Both the position numbers and the translations under genes were made by a program. Shown here piece by piece: positions 32,937 through 41,851 of a stretch of 64,000 bases of DNA. The stretch spans positions 744,001 to 808,000 of the forward strand of contig NZ_CP092483.1 of the NCBI RefSeq assembly GCF_022429625.1, in the 5' to 3' direction. Position 1 is the first letter of the stretch. Every line of letters begins with the position of its first letter. The notes under the pieces are model-generated. The model worked only from the letters and a program-made list of their open reading frames with translations, had not been told where the DNA came from and did not search any database. This DNA comes from Devosia lacusdianchii. GTDB taxonomy: Bacteria; Pseudomonadota; Alphaproteobacteria; Rhizobiales; Devosiaceae.

Positions 32937-33865
32937 TGAGCGTTCTGGTCCTCGCTGATCATGATATTGGCGCCCTCTCGCCCGCCACCGCCCGCGTCGT
33001 CAGCGCGGTGAGCGCATTGGGTCCGGTCGATGTGCTTGTTGTCGCCGATGACGCCACCGCCATCGCCAGGTCCGCATCCACACTCTCGGGTGTCGCCAAA
33101 GTACTGGTGGCAAGCGGCAATGCAGTAGCAGATGGCCTCGCTACGCTGCTCGAAACGTTGGCAGTCCGTTATCAGTATGTGGTCGCGAGCGCCGGAAGCG
33201 TTGGCAAGGATGTGATGCCCCGGTTGGCCGCCAAACTCGACCTGATGCCGGTGACTGACATCGTCGCCATTCACGGCCCCGGCAGCTTCGATCGCCCGAT
33301 CTATGCCGGTAACGCCATCCAGACCGTTACCGACAATCAACCGCGCCACGTCCTCACGGTCAGAGCCTCGGCCTTCCGCGCCGCCGCGTCAGGCAACGCC
33401 GCTCCGATCGAGAGCATCGATGGCGCGGTCGCTTCGGCCGCTAGGCTGATCGCCTCGCATCGCACCGAAAGTGACACGCCCGACCTCGCTACCGCCCAGA
33501 TCGTGGTCGGCGGCGGCATAGCTCTCGGCTCTGCCGAGAACTTCCAACTCATTGAGCAGCTTGCCAAAAAGCTCGGCGCTGCCATCGGCGCTACTCGTGC
33601 TGCGGTCGATGCGGGCTATGCCCCCAATGACTGGCAGGTCGGCCAGACCGGCAAGATCATCGCCCCCGATCTCTACATCGCCATCGGCATATCAGGCGCC
33701 CTCCAGCATGTCGCCGGTATCCAGGGCGCGAAGAAGATCGTTGCCATCAACACCGACCCCGAAGCCCCGCTGGTCAAGCTGGCCGACGTGGCGCTGATTG
33801 GCGATCTCTTCCAGATCATCCCGCAATTGATTGCCGAACTTGATCGTGCGGGCGTGACACGCTGA
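32936..33865 (+). CDS. etfA: Electron transfer flavoprotein alpha subunit EtfA
   Basis: A 309-aa large ETF subunit binding FAD. It has the N-terminal domain-I fold (SVLVLADHDIGALSPATARV), TDIVAIHGPGSFDRPIYAGN, and the FAD-binding C-terminal domain VVGGGIALGSAENFQLIEQ, VDAGYAPNDWQVGQTGKII, IAIGISGALQHVAGIQGAK and INTDPEAPLVKLADVALIGD. I use ATG at 32936, seven nt after GGAGG; a GTG one codon earlier is in frame. Together with etfB it serves beta-oxidation and amino-acid catabolism electron flow. The ETF-quinone oxidoreductase is not in the window. Confidence 0.97.
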   Translation: MSVLVLADHDIGALSPATARVVSAVSALGPVDVLVVADDATAIARSASTLSGVAKVLVASGNAVADGLATLLETLAVRYQYVVASAGSVGKDVMPRLAAKLDLMPVTDIVAIHGPGSFDRPIYAGNAIQTVTDNQPRHVLTVRASAFRAAASGNAAPIESIDGAVASAARLIASHRTESDTPDLATAQIVVGGGIALGSAENFQLIEQLAKKLGAAIGATRAAVDAGYAPNDWQVGQTGKIIAPDLYIAIGISGALQHVAGIQGAKKIVAINTDPEAPLVKLADVALIGDLFQIIPQLIAELDRAGVTR

Positions 33866-33957
33866 GTTTGCACACCGCTTCAGCGCCTTTCTTCTCATTG
33901 CAAAAATACCGCCGCCGCCTATAAACATCCCGCCTTCCCACCGGAACGACTCCTGAC

Positions 33958-35142
33958 ATGTTCGAGACCCTCACCAAGGCCCCCGGCGACAAGATCCTGG
34001 CGCTCATGGGCGAATACGCGGCTGATCCGCGTCCCACCAAGATCGACCTCGGTGTCGGCGTCTATAAGGACGAGCAGGGCACCACCCCGATCATGTCCTC
34101 GGTCAAAAAGGCCGAGCAGCGCATTCTGTCGCAAGGCAAGACCAAGACCTACCTCGGCATTGCCGGCAACAAGGGCTACGGCGCGGCCGTGCTCGACCTC
34201 GCGCTGGCCGATAGCGTTGACCGCTCGCGGGTCCGCATCGCGCAGGCCCCCGGCGGCACCGGCTCGCTCTGGGTGCTGATGCAATTGGTCAATCGCGCCC
34301 GGCCCGGCACCAATGTCTGGGTCTCCGATCCGACCTGGCCCAACCACAATCCGATTGCCGAGAATTCCGGCCTCGTGGTCAAGACGCATCCCTATTTCGA
34401 CACCGAGACCCGCGGCGTCAAGTTCGAGCAAATGCTTGCCGCACTTGATAAATTGGGCAAGGACGATGTCGTGCTGCTGCATGGCTGCTGCCACAATCCG
34501 ACCGGCGCCAACCTCACCAACGCCCAGTGGGACCAGGTCGCGGCCAGCCTCGCGCGCACTGGCGCATTGCCCTTCATCGATCTTGCCTATCTCGGCTTTG
34601 GCGATGGCCTGGAGCAGGATGCATATGGCACGCGCAAGGTGATCGCCTCCGTGCCGGAAGCGCTCATCGCCTTCTCGGGCTCGAAGAATTTCGGCCTCTA
34701 CCGCGAGCGTGTCGGCGCAGCGATCCTCATCGCGCGTGATGCGGCACAGGCCGATGTCACGCACTCGCAGCTCCTCAACATCATCCGCGGAGCTTACTCG
34801 CAGCCACCCGATCATGGCGCCGAGATCATCCGCACCATCCTCGAGGACGCCGAACTGCGCGCCGAATGGGAAACTGAGCTCAACACCATGCGCGGTCGCA
34901 TGATCCGCCTGCGCGAAAAGCTCAGCGAGGCCATCCGCCAGCGTTCGAATTCCAAGGATTTCGATTTCATTGCCGCGCACCGCGGCATGTTTTCGCTGCT
35001 GGGGCTCGAAAACACGGTGGTCGAACATTTAAAAGCCGCCAACGGCATCTATATGATTGGTGATAGTCGCATCAATGTTGCCGGCATCCCGGAAGATCGC
35101 GTCGGCGAACTGGCCGATGCCATGCTCGCGGCCATCAAATAG
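33958..35142 (+). CDS. Aromatic/aspartate aminotransferase (class I, TyrB/AspC-like)
   Basis: A 394-aa PLP-dependent class I aminotransferase. DLGVGVYKDEQGTTPIM is the family start, followed by APGGTGSLWVLMQLV, LLHGCCHNPTGANLTNAQW with the conserved Asn, DLAYLGFGDGLEQDAYG with the Asp/Tyr pair, FSGSKNFGLYRERVGA with the PLP-binding Lys in SxSKNF, and the C-terminal Arg in INVAGI region. It moves the amino group between aspartate or aromatic amino acids and 2-oxoglutarate. The similarity is to the TyrB/AspC-Ia subgroup rather than the rhizobial AspC-Ib. No operon partner. Confidence 0.94.
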   Translation: MFETLTKAPGDKILALMGEYAADPRPTKIDLGVGVYKDEQGTTPIMSSVKKAEQRILSQGKTKTYLGIAGNKGYGAAVLDLALADSVDRSRVRIAQAPGGTGSLWVLMQLVNRARPGTNVWVSDPTWPNHNPIAENSGLVVKTHPYFDTETRGVKFEQMLAALDKLGKDDVVLLHGCCHNPTGANLTNAQWDQVAASLARTGALPFIDLAYLGFGDGLEQDAYGTRKVIASVPEALIAFSGSKNFGLYRERVGAAILIARDAAQADVTHSQLLNIIRGAYSQPPDHGAEIIRTILEDAELRAEWETELNTMRGRMIRLREKLSEAIRQRSNSKDFDFIAAHRGMFSLLGLENTVVEHLKAANGIYMIGDSRINVAGIPEDRVGELADAMLAAIK

Positions 35143-35229
35143 CCACTGCCGAATGACCTTGCAGCGCGGCTTTGCCGTGCTACACCTTGGCTAAGCGGCC
35201 ACGCCAGAACACGAATTTAGGAGGGAACC

Positions 35230-35883
35230 ATGAAGTTCTTCGTCGATACTGCGGAAATCAAGGACATCAAGGAGCTCTATGAGACCGGCCTCCTCGACGG
35301 CGTCACCACCAATCCGTCGCTGATCGCCAAATCGGGCCGCGACTTCAAGGAAGTGGTCAAGGAAATCTGCTCGATCGTACCCGGCCCGGTCTCGGCCGAA
35401 GTCGCCTCGCTCGAGTATGACGGCATGATCGCCGAGGGCGAAGTGCTGTCCAAGCTGGCCGAAAACGTCGTGGTCAAGCTGCCGCTGACCCTGGCCGGCC
35501 TCAAGGCCACCAAGACGTTCAAGGAACGCGGCGTCAAGACCAATGTCACGCTGTGCTTCTCGGCCAACCAGGCCCTGCTCGCTGCCAAGTGCGGCGCGAC
35601 CTACATCTCGCCCTTCCTGGGACGCCTTGATGACATCAACCTCGACGGCGTCGAGCTGATCGAGAACATCCGCCAGATTTACGACAACTATGCCTTCGAC
35701 ACCGAAATCCTGGCTGCCTCGATCCGTTCGCCCAACCACGTGACCCAGGTCGCGCTGGCCGGTGCCGATGTCGCCACCATTCCGCCCGACGTGATCCGCA
35801 AGCTGGCCAACCACCCGCTGACCAATTCGGGCATCGAAGGCTTCCTCAAGGACTGGAAAGCGACGGGTCAGTCGATCCTCTAA
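35230..35883 (+). CDS. fsa: Transaldolase/fructose-6-phosphate aldolase family protein
   Basis: A 217-aa short transaldolase (subfamily 3B, Fsa/TalC type). It has [33 protein letters not shown], the Schiff-base Lys in [29 protein letters not shown] and [12 protein letters not shown]. In many alphaproteobacteria this short enzyme is the only transaldolase, moving dihydroxyacetone units in the pentose phosphate pathway; fructose-6-phosphate aldolase activity is the alternative. AGGAGGG lies 5-6 nt before the ATG, one of the best ribosome sites in the window. A palindromic repeat follows. Confidence 0.95.
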   Translation: MKFFVDTAEIKDIKELYETGLLDGVTTNPSLIAKSGRDFKEVVKEICSIVPGPVSAEVASLEYDGMIAEGEVLSKLAENVVVKLPLTLAGLKATKTFKERGVKTNVTLCFSANQALLAAKCGATYISPFLGRLDDINLDGVELIENIRQIYDNYAFDTEILAASIRSPNHVTQVALAGADVATIPPDVIRKLANHPLTNSGIEGFLKDWKATGQSIL

Positions 35884-35912
35884 GGACCGCTCCGAACCTG
35901 CCACACACGCGA

Positions 35913-36001
35913 TGTCACCCCGGCGCAGGCCGGGGTCCATCCTGAGATGTTGGTGCGCGGCTAGGTATCAGGATGGATTCCGGCCTGCGCCGGAATGACA
36001 C
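35913..36001. repeat. Inverted pair of GC-rich palindromes (family C)
   Basis: TGTCACCCCGGCGCAGGCCG (35913) is mirrored by CGGCCTGCGCCGGAATGACA, ending at 36000-36001, with 'GGTCCATCCTGA' and 'TCAGGATGGATTCC' as inner arms. The 89-bp unit can fold into one long interrupted hairpin. It is related in layout to families A and B but different in sequence. Confidence 0.75.
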
Positions 36002-36039
36002 GGCGGTTGGCAAGCCATCGCGCCCACCGAAAGCCGCCC

Positions 36040-37113
36040 ATGGCCGATACCGAACTCGCTGCCGCCATCAAAACCGCCCTCGCCGCCGTCGAGATACCCG
36101 GTGGCGGTGATCTGGCCAGCTATGCGGGTCTCTCCGAAATTATCGTCACACCAGGCGCTGTGGCCTTCGCCATTGCTGTCGCGCCAGGCATGGAAGCCGC
36201 CTTCGGCCCCGCGCGCGAAGCCGCCATTGCCGCCACCCAGAAGGTCGCCGGCACCCGCAAGGTCATGGTGTCGCTCACGTCAGGCAAGCCGCCTGCGGGG
36301 CCGAGTTTCTCCCATGGCAAGCCCGTGCCCCCGGGCAAGACATCCGTGCCCGGCATCAAGCACATCATCGCCATCGGCTCGGGCAAGGGCGGTGTCGGCA
36401 AGTCGACCACCGCCGTCAATATTGCCCTAGCCTTGCAAGCCGAAGGCCTGCGCGTCGGCATTCTCGATGCCGATCTTTACGGCCCCTCCGTTCCCAAGCT
36501 CCTGGCCCTCGAAGGCCAACCCGCCGTGCGCGAAGATGGCATCTTCAGCCCGCATGACGCCTTCGGCCTCAAGGCCATGTCGATCGGCTCCATGCTGGTC
36601 AAGGATCAGGCCGTCGTCTGGCGCGGCCCGATGGCGACCTCGGCCCTGCGCCAGCTTCTGCGCGAAACCGATTGGGGTACCCTCGATATCCTGGTCATTG
36701 ACCTGCCGCCCGGCACCGGCGACATCCACATCTCGCTGTTCCAGCAGGCCGTGATCGATGGTGTCATCATCGTCTCCACGCCGCAGGATCTGGCGCTGAT
36801 CGATGCCAAGAAGGCCATCGACATGCTGCGCCGCCTCGGCGTGCCGCTGCTGGGTCTCGTCGAGAATATGAGCCATTTCATCGCCCCCGATACGGGCAAG
36901 CGCTACGACATTTTCGGCAGCGGCGGCGCCGAACGGGCCGCCGCTGATCTGGGCATGCCGTTCCTCGGCGCCATTCCCCTGGTGATGTCGATCCGCGAGG
37001 GCTCCGACGCCGGTCGGCCCCCCGTGGCAGAGCTTCCGGACGGCCCGGAGGCCCAGGCGTTCCGCGCCATTGCCCGCAGGATTTTGGCCAATACCCCGCG
37101 CCTCAAGGCCTGA
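36040..37113 (+). CDS. mrp: Mrp/NBP35-family iron-sulfur cluster carrier ATPase
   Basis: A 357-aa P-loop ATPase of the Mrp/ApbC family, which helps assemble or carry Fe-S clusters. The N-terminal DUF59/MIP18-like part (about 1-80) is followed by a deviant Walker A loop (GSGKGGVGKSTTAVN at about 113-127), LDADLYGPSVPKLL, and VIDLPPGTGDIHISL. The C-terminal segment reads NMSHFIAPDTGKRYDIFGSG: the CxxC found in ApbC/NBP35 is absent, a variation I have seen in alphaproteobacterial Mrp proteins. Start at 36040 gives MADTELAAA; the frame is open further upstream but crosses the repeat. Confidence 0.94.
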   Translation: MADTELAAAIKTALAAVEIPGGGDLASYAGLSEIIVTPGAVAFAIAVAPGMEAAFGPAREAAIAATQKVAGTRKVMVSLTSGKPPAGPSFSHGKPVPPGKTSVPGIKHIIAIGSGKGGVGKSTTAVNIALALQAEGLRVGILDADLYGPSVPKLLALEGQPAVREDGIFSPHDAFGLKAMSIGSMLVKDQAVVWRGPMATSALRQLLRETDWGTLDILVIDLPPGTGDIHISLFQQAVIDGVIIVSTPQDLALIDAKKAIDMLRRLGVPLLGLVENMSHFIAPDTGKRYDIFGSGGAERAAADLGMPFLGAIPLVMSIREGSDAGRPPVAELPDGPEAQAFRAIARRILANTPRLKA

Positions 37114-37202
37114 TATCGACTTTCCGCAATCGATTGCATAACCGGGCGCCCTGGGTTATCTGGCTAACCAAACACGGCGAAATGCCGGCCAGAGGAGCTG
37201 CC

Positions 37203-38513
37203 ATGTTTTCGATCGCACGCAAGGATTTCGGTCCCGGTTTCACCTTCGGCGTTGCAACCGCCGCCTATCAGATCGAGGGCGGGCAGGGCGATGGCCGCGG
37301 CGCCTCTATCTGGGACACCTTCTCGGCTACGCCGGGCAATGTCCACAATGGCGATACCGGCCGCACTGCCTGCAACCATTACGAGCTCTGGCCGCAGGAC
37401 CTCGACCTGATCCGCGACGGCGGATTTGACGGCTACCGCTTCTCCTTCGCCTGGCCGCGGCTCATTCCGGAAGGCACCGGCGCCGTGAACCAGGCCGGCA
37501 TCGACTTTTACGACCGCCTCATCGACGGCATGCTCGAACGCGGCATCAAGCCGTTTGCCACGCTCTATCACTGGGACCTGCCGTCGCCCCTGCAGGACAG
37601 AGGCGGCTGGATGAATCGCGACATCGCCGGCTGGTTCGGCGATTATGCCGCGCTCGTCGCCCAGAAGTTCGGCGATCGTCTCGATGCCACCGCCACCATC
37701 AACGAACCCTGGTGCGTCGCCTTCCTCAGCCATTTCCTCGGCATTCACGCCCCCGGCTATCGTGATATTCGGGCGGCCGCCCGCGCCATGCACCACGTTC
37801 TCTTTGCCCATGGCACTGCCATAGACGCCCTGCGCGCCAACGGCGCCAAGAACCTAGGCATAGTGCTCAATCTCGAGAAGTCCGAAGCCGCCAGCGATAA
37901 GCCGGAAGACCTTGCCGCCCTGGATTTGGGCGACGCCCTGTTCAACCGCTGGTATCTCGGCGGCGTGCTCAAGGGGCAATATCCCGAGGTGGTCACCAAC
38001 TGGCTCGGCGACAACCTGCCCAAGGACTATCAGCGCGATATGGAAGTGGTCTCGCGCCCGCTCGATTGGCTCGGCATCAACTACTATACTCGCGGCATCT
38101 ACAAGGCCGGCACCAATGGCAACCCGATCGAGCAGGTCAAAGGTGACCTCGAGAAGACCGAGATGGGCTGGGAAATCTACCCCAAGGGCCTGAGCGAACT
38201 GCTGGTTCGCGTCTCCAACGATTACACCAAGATCCCACTCTACGTGACCGAGAACGGCATGGCCGAGGTCGAGGGCGGGGACGACCCGCGTCGTGTCAGC
38301 TACTACGAGGAGCACCTCAAGGCCGTGCTCGCTGCCCGCGAGCAGGGCGCCGATGTGCGCGGTTACTTCGCATGGTCGTTGCTCGACAATTACGAATGGG
38401 CCGAAGGCTACAACAAGCGCTTCGGCCTGGTCCATGTCGACTACCAAACCCAGAAGCGTACGCCCAAATCGAGCTACCGCGCCTTCCAGGGCATGCTGCA
38501 CAACAGCCGGTGA
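37203..38513 (+). CDS. bglA: Beta-glucosidase, glycoside hydrolase family 1
   Basis: A 436-aa (beta/alpha)8 cytoplasmic enzyme. The GH1 N-terminal signature FTFGVATAAYQIEGG is followed by ATINEPWC with the acid/base Glu, LGINYYTRGIYKAG, and YVTENGMAE with the nucleophile Glu. It ends with GYFAWSLLDNYEWAEGYNKR and FGLVHVDYQTQKR. It cleaves beta-glucosides such as cellobiose. GAGGAG lies six nt before the chosen ATG at 37203. It is followed 88 bp later by the GH13 gene; both are on the same strand and may be one oligosaccharide-use unit, although no sugar transporter is adjacent. Confidence 0.96.
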   Translation: MFSIARKDFGPGFTFGVATAAYQIEGGQGDGRGASIWDTFSATPGNVHNGDTGRTACNHYELWPQDLDLIRDGGFDGYRFSFAWPRLIPEGTGAVNQAGIDFYDRLIDGMLERGIKPFATLYHWDLPSPLQDRGGWMNRDIAGWFGDYAALVAQKFGDRLDATATINEPWCVAFLSHFLGIHAPGYRDIRAAARAMHHVLFAHGTAIDALRANGAKNLGIVLNLEKSEAASDKPEDLAALDLGDALFNRWYLGGVLKGQYPEVVTNWLGDNLPKDYQRDMEVVSRPLDWLGINYYTRGIYKAGTNGNPIEQVKGDLEKTEMGWEIYPKGLSELLVRVSNDYTKIPLYVTENGMAEVEGGDDPRRVSYYEEHLKAVLAAREQGADVRGYFAWSLLDNYEWAEGYNKRFGLVHVDYQTQKRTPKSSYRAFQGMLHNSR

Positions 38514-38601
38514 GGGACGCGGGGCAGCGCTGCGCCGGCACCGCCTTGCTTCTGCCCACGCCCCCGCGCTAACTGGTGCCATTCCGCCCCTGGAGATCGC
38601 C

Positions 38602-40275
38602 ATGACAGCTACGCCCCTGATGACCGAGCCGAAAATCACGGCCGAACCAGCCGTTGACAGGGATTGGTGGCGCGGCGCGGTGATCTACCAGATCTATCCG
38701 CGCTCCTACCAGGACCAGAATGGCGACGGCGTGGGCGATCTGGTGGGCATTACCAGCCGGCTGGATTACGTGGCCGATCTGGGCGTCGACGCCATCTGGT
38801 TGTCGCCCGTGTTCACCTCGCCGATGAAAGATTTCGGCTACGACGTTTCCGATTATCGCGGTATCGATCCCAGCTTCGGCACTCTGGAAGACTTCGATCG
38901 CCTGGTGCAGAAAGCCCACTCGCTGGGCCTCAAGGTCATCATCGACCAGGTGATCAGCCATTCGTCCGACAAACATTCCTGGTTCGCGGAATCACGCCAA
39001 TCCCGCACCAATCCGCGCGCCGATTGGTATGTCTGGGCCGACCCCAAGCCCGATGGCACCCCGCCCAACAATTGGCTCTCCATCTTCGGCGGCTCCGCCT
39101 GGCAGTGGGATAGCCGGCGCATGCAGTACTACATGCACAATTTCCTGGTCTCCCAGCCCGATCTCAACTTCCATAATCCGGAAGTGCAGGAGGCCCTGCT
39201 GGGCGACATGCGCTTCTGGCTCGAGCGCGGCGTCGATGGCTTCCGCCTCGATACGGTGAACTTCTACTTCCACTCCACCGGCCTCGAGTCCAATCCGGTG
39301 GTGAAGCCCGAAGACTTCAATGCCTCGACGGCTCCGGCGGTGAACCCGTACAATTTCCAGGAACACCTCTACGACAAGTCGCGCCCGGAAAACCTCGACT
39401 TCCTGAAGCGCCTGCGCGCCTTGATGGATGAATATCCCGGCAAGACCACGGTCGGCGAGATCGGCGACAGCCAGCACCAGCTCGAAGTCATGGCCCAATA
39501 CACGTCGGGCGACGATCGGCTGCACATGGCCTATACGTTCGACTATCTTGGCGGCGAATTTTCCGCCGAGCACTTCAAGAAATCCATTGCCGATACCGAG
39601 GCCGGCGCACCCGACGGGTGGATCTGCCTCGCCTTCTCCAACCACGATGTGGTCCGGCATGTCAGCCGCTGGGCCGTGCATGGGCAGGAATCGGCCTTCA
39701 CGCGCCTGGCAGCCACGCTGATCCTCGCCATGCGCGGCTCGGTCTGCCTCTATCAGGGTGAAGAGCTGGGTCTCAAGGAGGCCGAACTGGCCTTTGAAGA
39801 CCTCGTCGATCCCTATGGCATTGAGTTCTGGCCCCAGTTCAAGGGCCGCGACGGATGCCGCACGCCGATGGTCTGGCAGGCCCACGCCGCCAACGGCGCC
39901 TTCTCCACCGCCAACAAGACCTGGCTGCCAGTGCCGGCCGAGCACCTGCTCCACGCTGTCGATACCCAGGATAAGGTGGACGGTTCGGTGCTCGAATTCT
40001 ACCGGGCGCTGCTGACCTTCCGCAAAGCGCATCCGGCGCTGGCCAAGGGCTCCATCGAACTGCTGCAATCGACCGGCGACGTGCTGGCTTTCATCCGCGC
40101 CGGTGGCAATGAGCGCCTGCTCTGCGTGTTCAACATGGGCGAGAATTCGGCTGAATTCGCCGTGCCGGTCGGTTTGGCCCCGGCAGATGCCGGCTGCCCC
40201 GGCGTCATCGCCGCGGTCATCGATGGTGAAATCGATCTGGAGCCCTTCGGAACCTATATCGGCATCCTGGCCTGA
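38602..40275 (+). CDS. Alpha-glucosidase, glycoside hydrolase family 13 (second copy)
   Basis: A 557-aa GH13 paralog of the enzyme at 26217. It has DWWRGAVIYQIYPRSYQDQN, GFRLDTVNFYF (nucleophile Asp), TTVGEIGDSQHQ (acid/base Glu) and FSNHDVVRHVSRW. The two proteins align almost end to end, but the C-terminal beta-domain differs most. The N-terminus of this one carries an extra 15 residues (TATPLMTEPKITAEPA). Start at 38602 with GGAG eight nt upstream. Predicted to hydrolyse alpha-glucosides in the cytoplasm. It ends four bp from the convergent peptide-transport operon. Confidence 0.95.
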   Translation: MTATPLMTEPKITAEPAVDRDWWRGAVIYQIYPRSYQDQNGDGVGDLVGITSRLDYVADLGVDAIWLSPVFTSPMKDFGYDVSDYRGIDPSFGTLEDFDRLVQKAHSLGLKVIIDQVISHSSDKHSWFAESRQSRTNPRADWYVWADPKPDGTPPNNWLSIFGGSAWQWDSRRMQYYMHNFLVSQPDLNFHNPEVQEALLGDMRFWLERGVDGFRLDTVNFYFHSTGLESNPVVKPEDFNASTAPAVNPYNFQEHLYDKSRPENLDFLKRLRALMDEYPGKTTVGEIGDSQHQLEVMAQYTSGDDRLHMAYTFDYLGGEFSAEHFKKSIADTEAGAPDGWICLAFSNHDVVRHVSRWAVHGQESAFTRLAATLILAMRGSVCLYQGEELGLKEAELAFEDLVDPYGIEFWPQFKGRDGCRTPMVWQAHAANGAFSTANKTWLPVPAEHLLHAVDTQDKVDGSVLEFYRALLTFRKAHPALAKGSIELLQSTGDVLAFIRAGGNERLLCVFNMGENSAEFAVPVGLAPADAGCPGVIAAVIDGEIDLEPFGTYIGILA

Positions 40276-40279
40276 CGAG

Positions 40280-41851
40280 CTATTGCGGCGCGGTTCCGAT
40301 TTCGGGCAACCGCGCCGCCACCAGTTCCTGTGTCAGCCGATGCTGTGGATTGCTGAAAATTTGCTCGGGCTTGCCTTCTTCGACGATACTGCCGGCCTCC
40401 ATCACCAGCACCCGGTCGGCCATGGCCCGCACCATGTCGAGGTCGTGGCTGATGATGAGATAGGTCAGACCGAAATCGGCCTGCAGCCGCGCCAGCAACG
40501 TCAGCACCTCGCCACGCACCGAAACATCGAGCGCCGACACGGGTTCGTCCAGCACCAGCAGGCGCGGCCGTGTCACCAGCGCCCGCGCAATCGCCAGGCG
40601 CTGCCTTTGCCCGCCCGAGAATTCATGCGGATAGCGTTGCAGCATGCCTGGATCGAGCCCCACCGCCTTGATGGCCTCCACCAGCCGTGCGGTAATGGTC
40701 TCCGCGCTCAGTCCCGGTTCGAGTCGCAGCGGTTCACCCAGTGAGGCGGCAATCGTCAGTCGCGGATTGAAGCTGCCGAATGGATCCTGGAACACCAGCG
40801 ACACATCGCGCCGGAGCGCTTTGGGCAAGTCCGAGCCGTGGTAGGTCGTGCCCGCCAGCCGCACCTCTCCCGCCGTCGCCCGGTCGAGCCCCACAATGAT
40901 CTTGGCCAGCGTGGTCTTGCCGCACCCCGATGGCCCCACCAGCGCCAGGCATTCCCCCGTCGCGATGGTCAGGCTCGCCGCGTTCACCGCCCGTAGCGGC
41001 TTTTCTGCCCAGAACAGCCCGCCCCCATGCCGGTAGTCGCGGGTGACCCTGTCCACCTCCAGCAGTGTTTCCCCGGTCGGCGGGCGTGCCAGTGCACGTG
41101 GCTCGAAGCGTGACGCCGCCACCAGCTTGCGCGTGTACTCCTGCTGCGGGGCCGAAAAAACGGCTTCCGCCGTGCCGCTCTCGACCAGCCGGCCGCGATG
41201 CATCACCGCCACCCGCGTGCAGAGGGCGGCGACGGCTTTGAGGTCATGGCTGATAAACAGCAGCGCCATGTGGCGGCGCGCACAGATGTCGGCGATCAGA
41301 TCCAGCACCTTGCGTTGGGTGACCAAGTCCAGCGCCGAGGTCGGCTCGTCGGCAATGAGAATGTCCGGTTGGCTCGCCAGCGCCATGGCGATCATCACGC
41401 GCTGCCTTTGTCCGCCCGACAATTGGTGGGGGAAGCGATCACCGTGCTTGAGCTCCAGCCCCACCTCCTTGAGCAGGTAAGGCGTCTCGATCTGCGGTGA
41501 GCCGCTATTGATGTTGAGGAGTAGCGCTTCTTCGATCTGGTCGTTGACTCGAATCAGCGGGTTGAGGGCGGTCATCGGCTCCTGGAACACCATGCCAACG
41601 CGCTTGCCGCGGAGCCGCGCCATCTCGCGCTCCGACGTGGGCAGGGGCTCGCCATCGATCTTGATGCTGCCGCCGACCTGTGCGCCCTCGGGCAACAGGC
41701 CGGTCACAGCCAGAGCAGTCAGGGTCTTGCCCGAGCCACTCTCCCCGATAATGCCGAACCGCTCGCCGCGCTGCAGCGTGAAGCTCACGTCTGCTACGGC
41801 TTCGGTCGCGCCAAAGCGCACCGACAGGCCCGAAACTTCAAGCAAGGACAT
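40280..41851 (-). CDS. Fused oligopeptide/dipeptide ABC transporter ATPases (DppD-DppF-like)
   Basis: A 523-aa protein with two complete ABC ATPase domains in one chain. N-half: Walker A GESGSGKTLTALAV, signature LSGGQRQRVMIAMALA, Walker B ILIADEPTSALD. C-half: GPSGCGKTTLAKIIVGL, FSGGQRQRLAIARALV, LLVLDEPVSALD. Both are intact, so it replaces the usual separate DppD and DppF. It powers import of peptides or similar solutes delivered by the binding protein at 43805. It overlaps the permease gene upstream by 14 bp. The fusion is common in Hyphomicrobiales. The last gene of a four-gene operon. Confidence 0.95.
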   Translation of the reverse strand: MSLLEVSGLSVRFGATEAVADVSFTLQRGERFGIIGESGSGKTLTALAVTGLLPEGAQVGGSIKIDGEPLPTSEREMARLRGKRVGMVFQEPMTALNPLIRVNDQIEEALLLNINSGSPQIETPYLLKEVGLELKHGDRFPHQLSGGQRQRVMIAMALASQPDILIADEPTSALDLVTQRKVLDLIADICARRHMALLFISHDLKAVAALCTRVAVMHRGRLVESGTAEAVFSAPQQEYTRKLVAASRFEPRALARPPTGETLLEVDRVTRDYRHGGGLFWAEKPLRAVNAASLTIATGECLALVGPSGCGKTTLAKIIVGLDRATAGEVRLAGTTYHGSDLPKALRRDVSLVFQDPFGSFNPRLTIAASLGEPLRLEPGLSAETITARLVEAIKAVGLDPGMLQRYPHEFSGGQRQRLAIARALVTRPRLLVLDEPVSALDVSVRGEVLTLLARLQADFGLTYLIISHDLDMVRAMADRVLVMEAGSIVEEGKPEQIFSNPQHRLTQELVAARLPEIGTAPQ

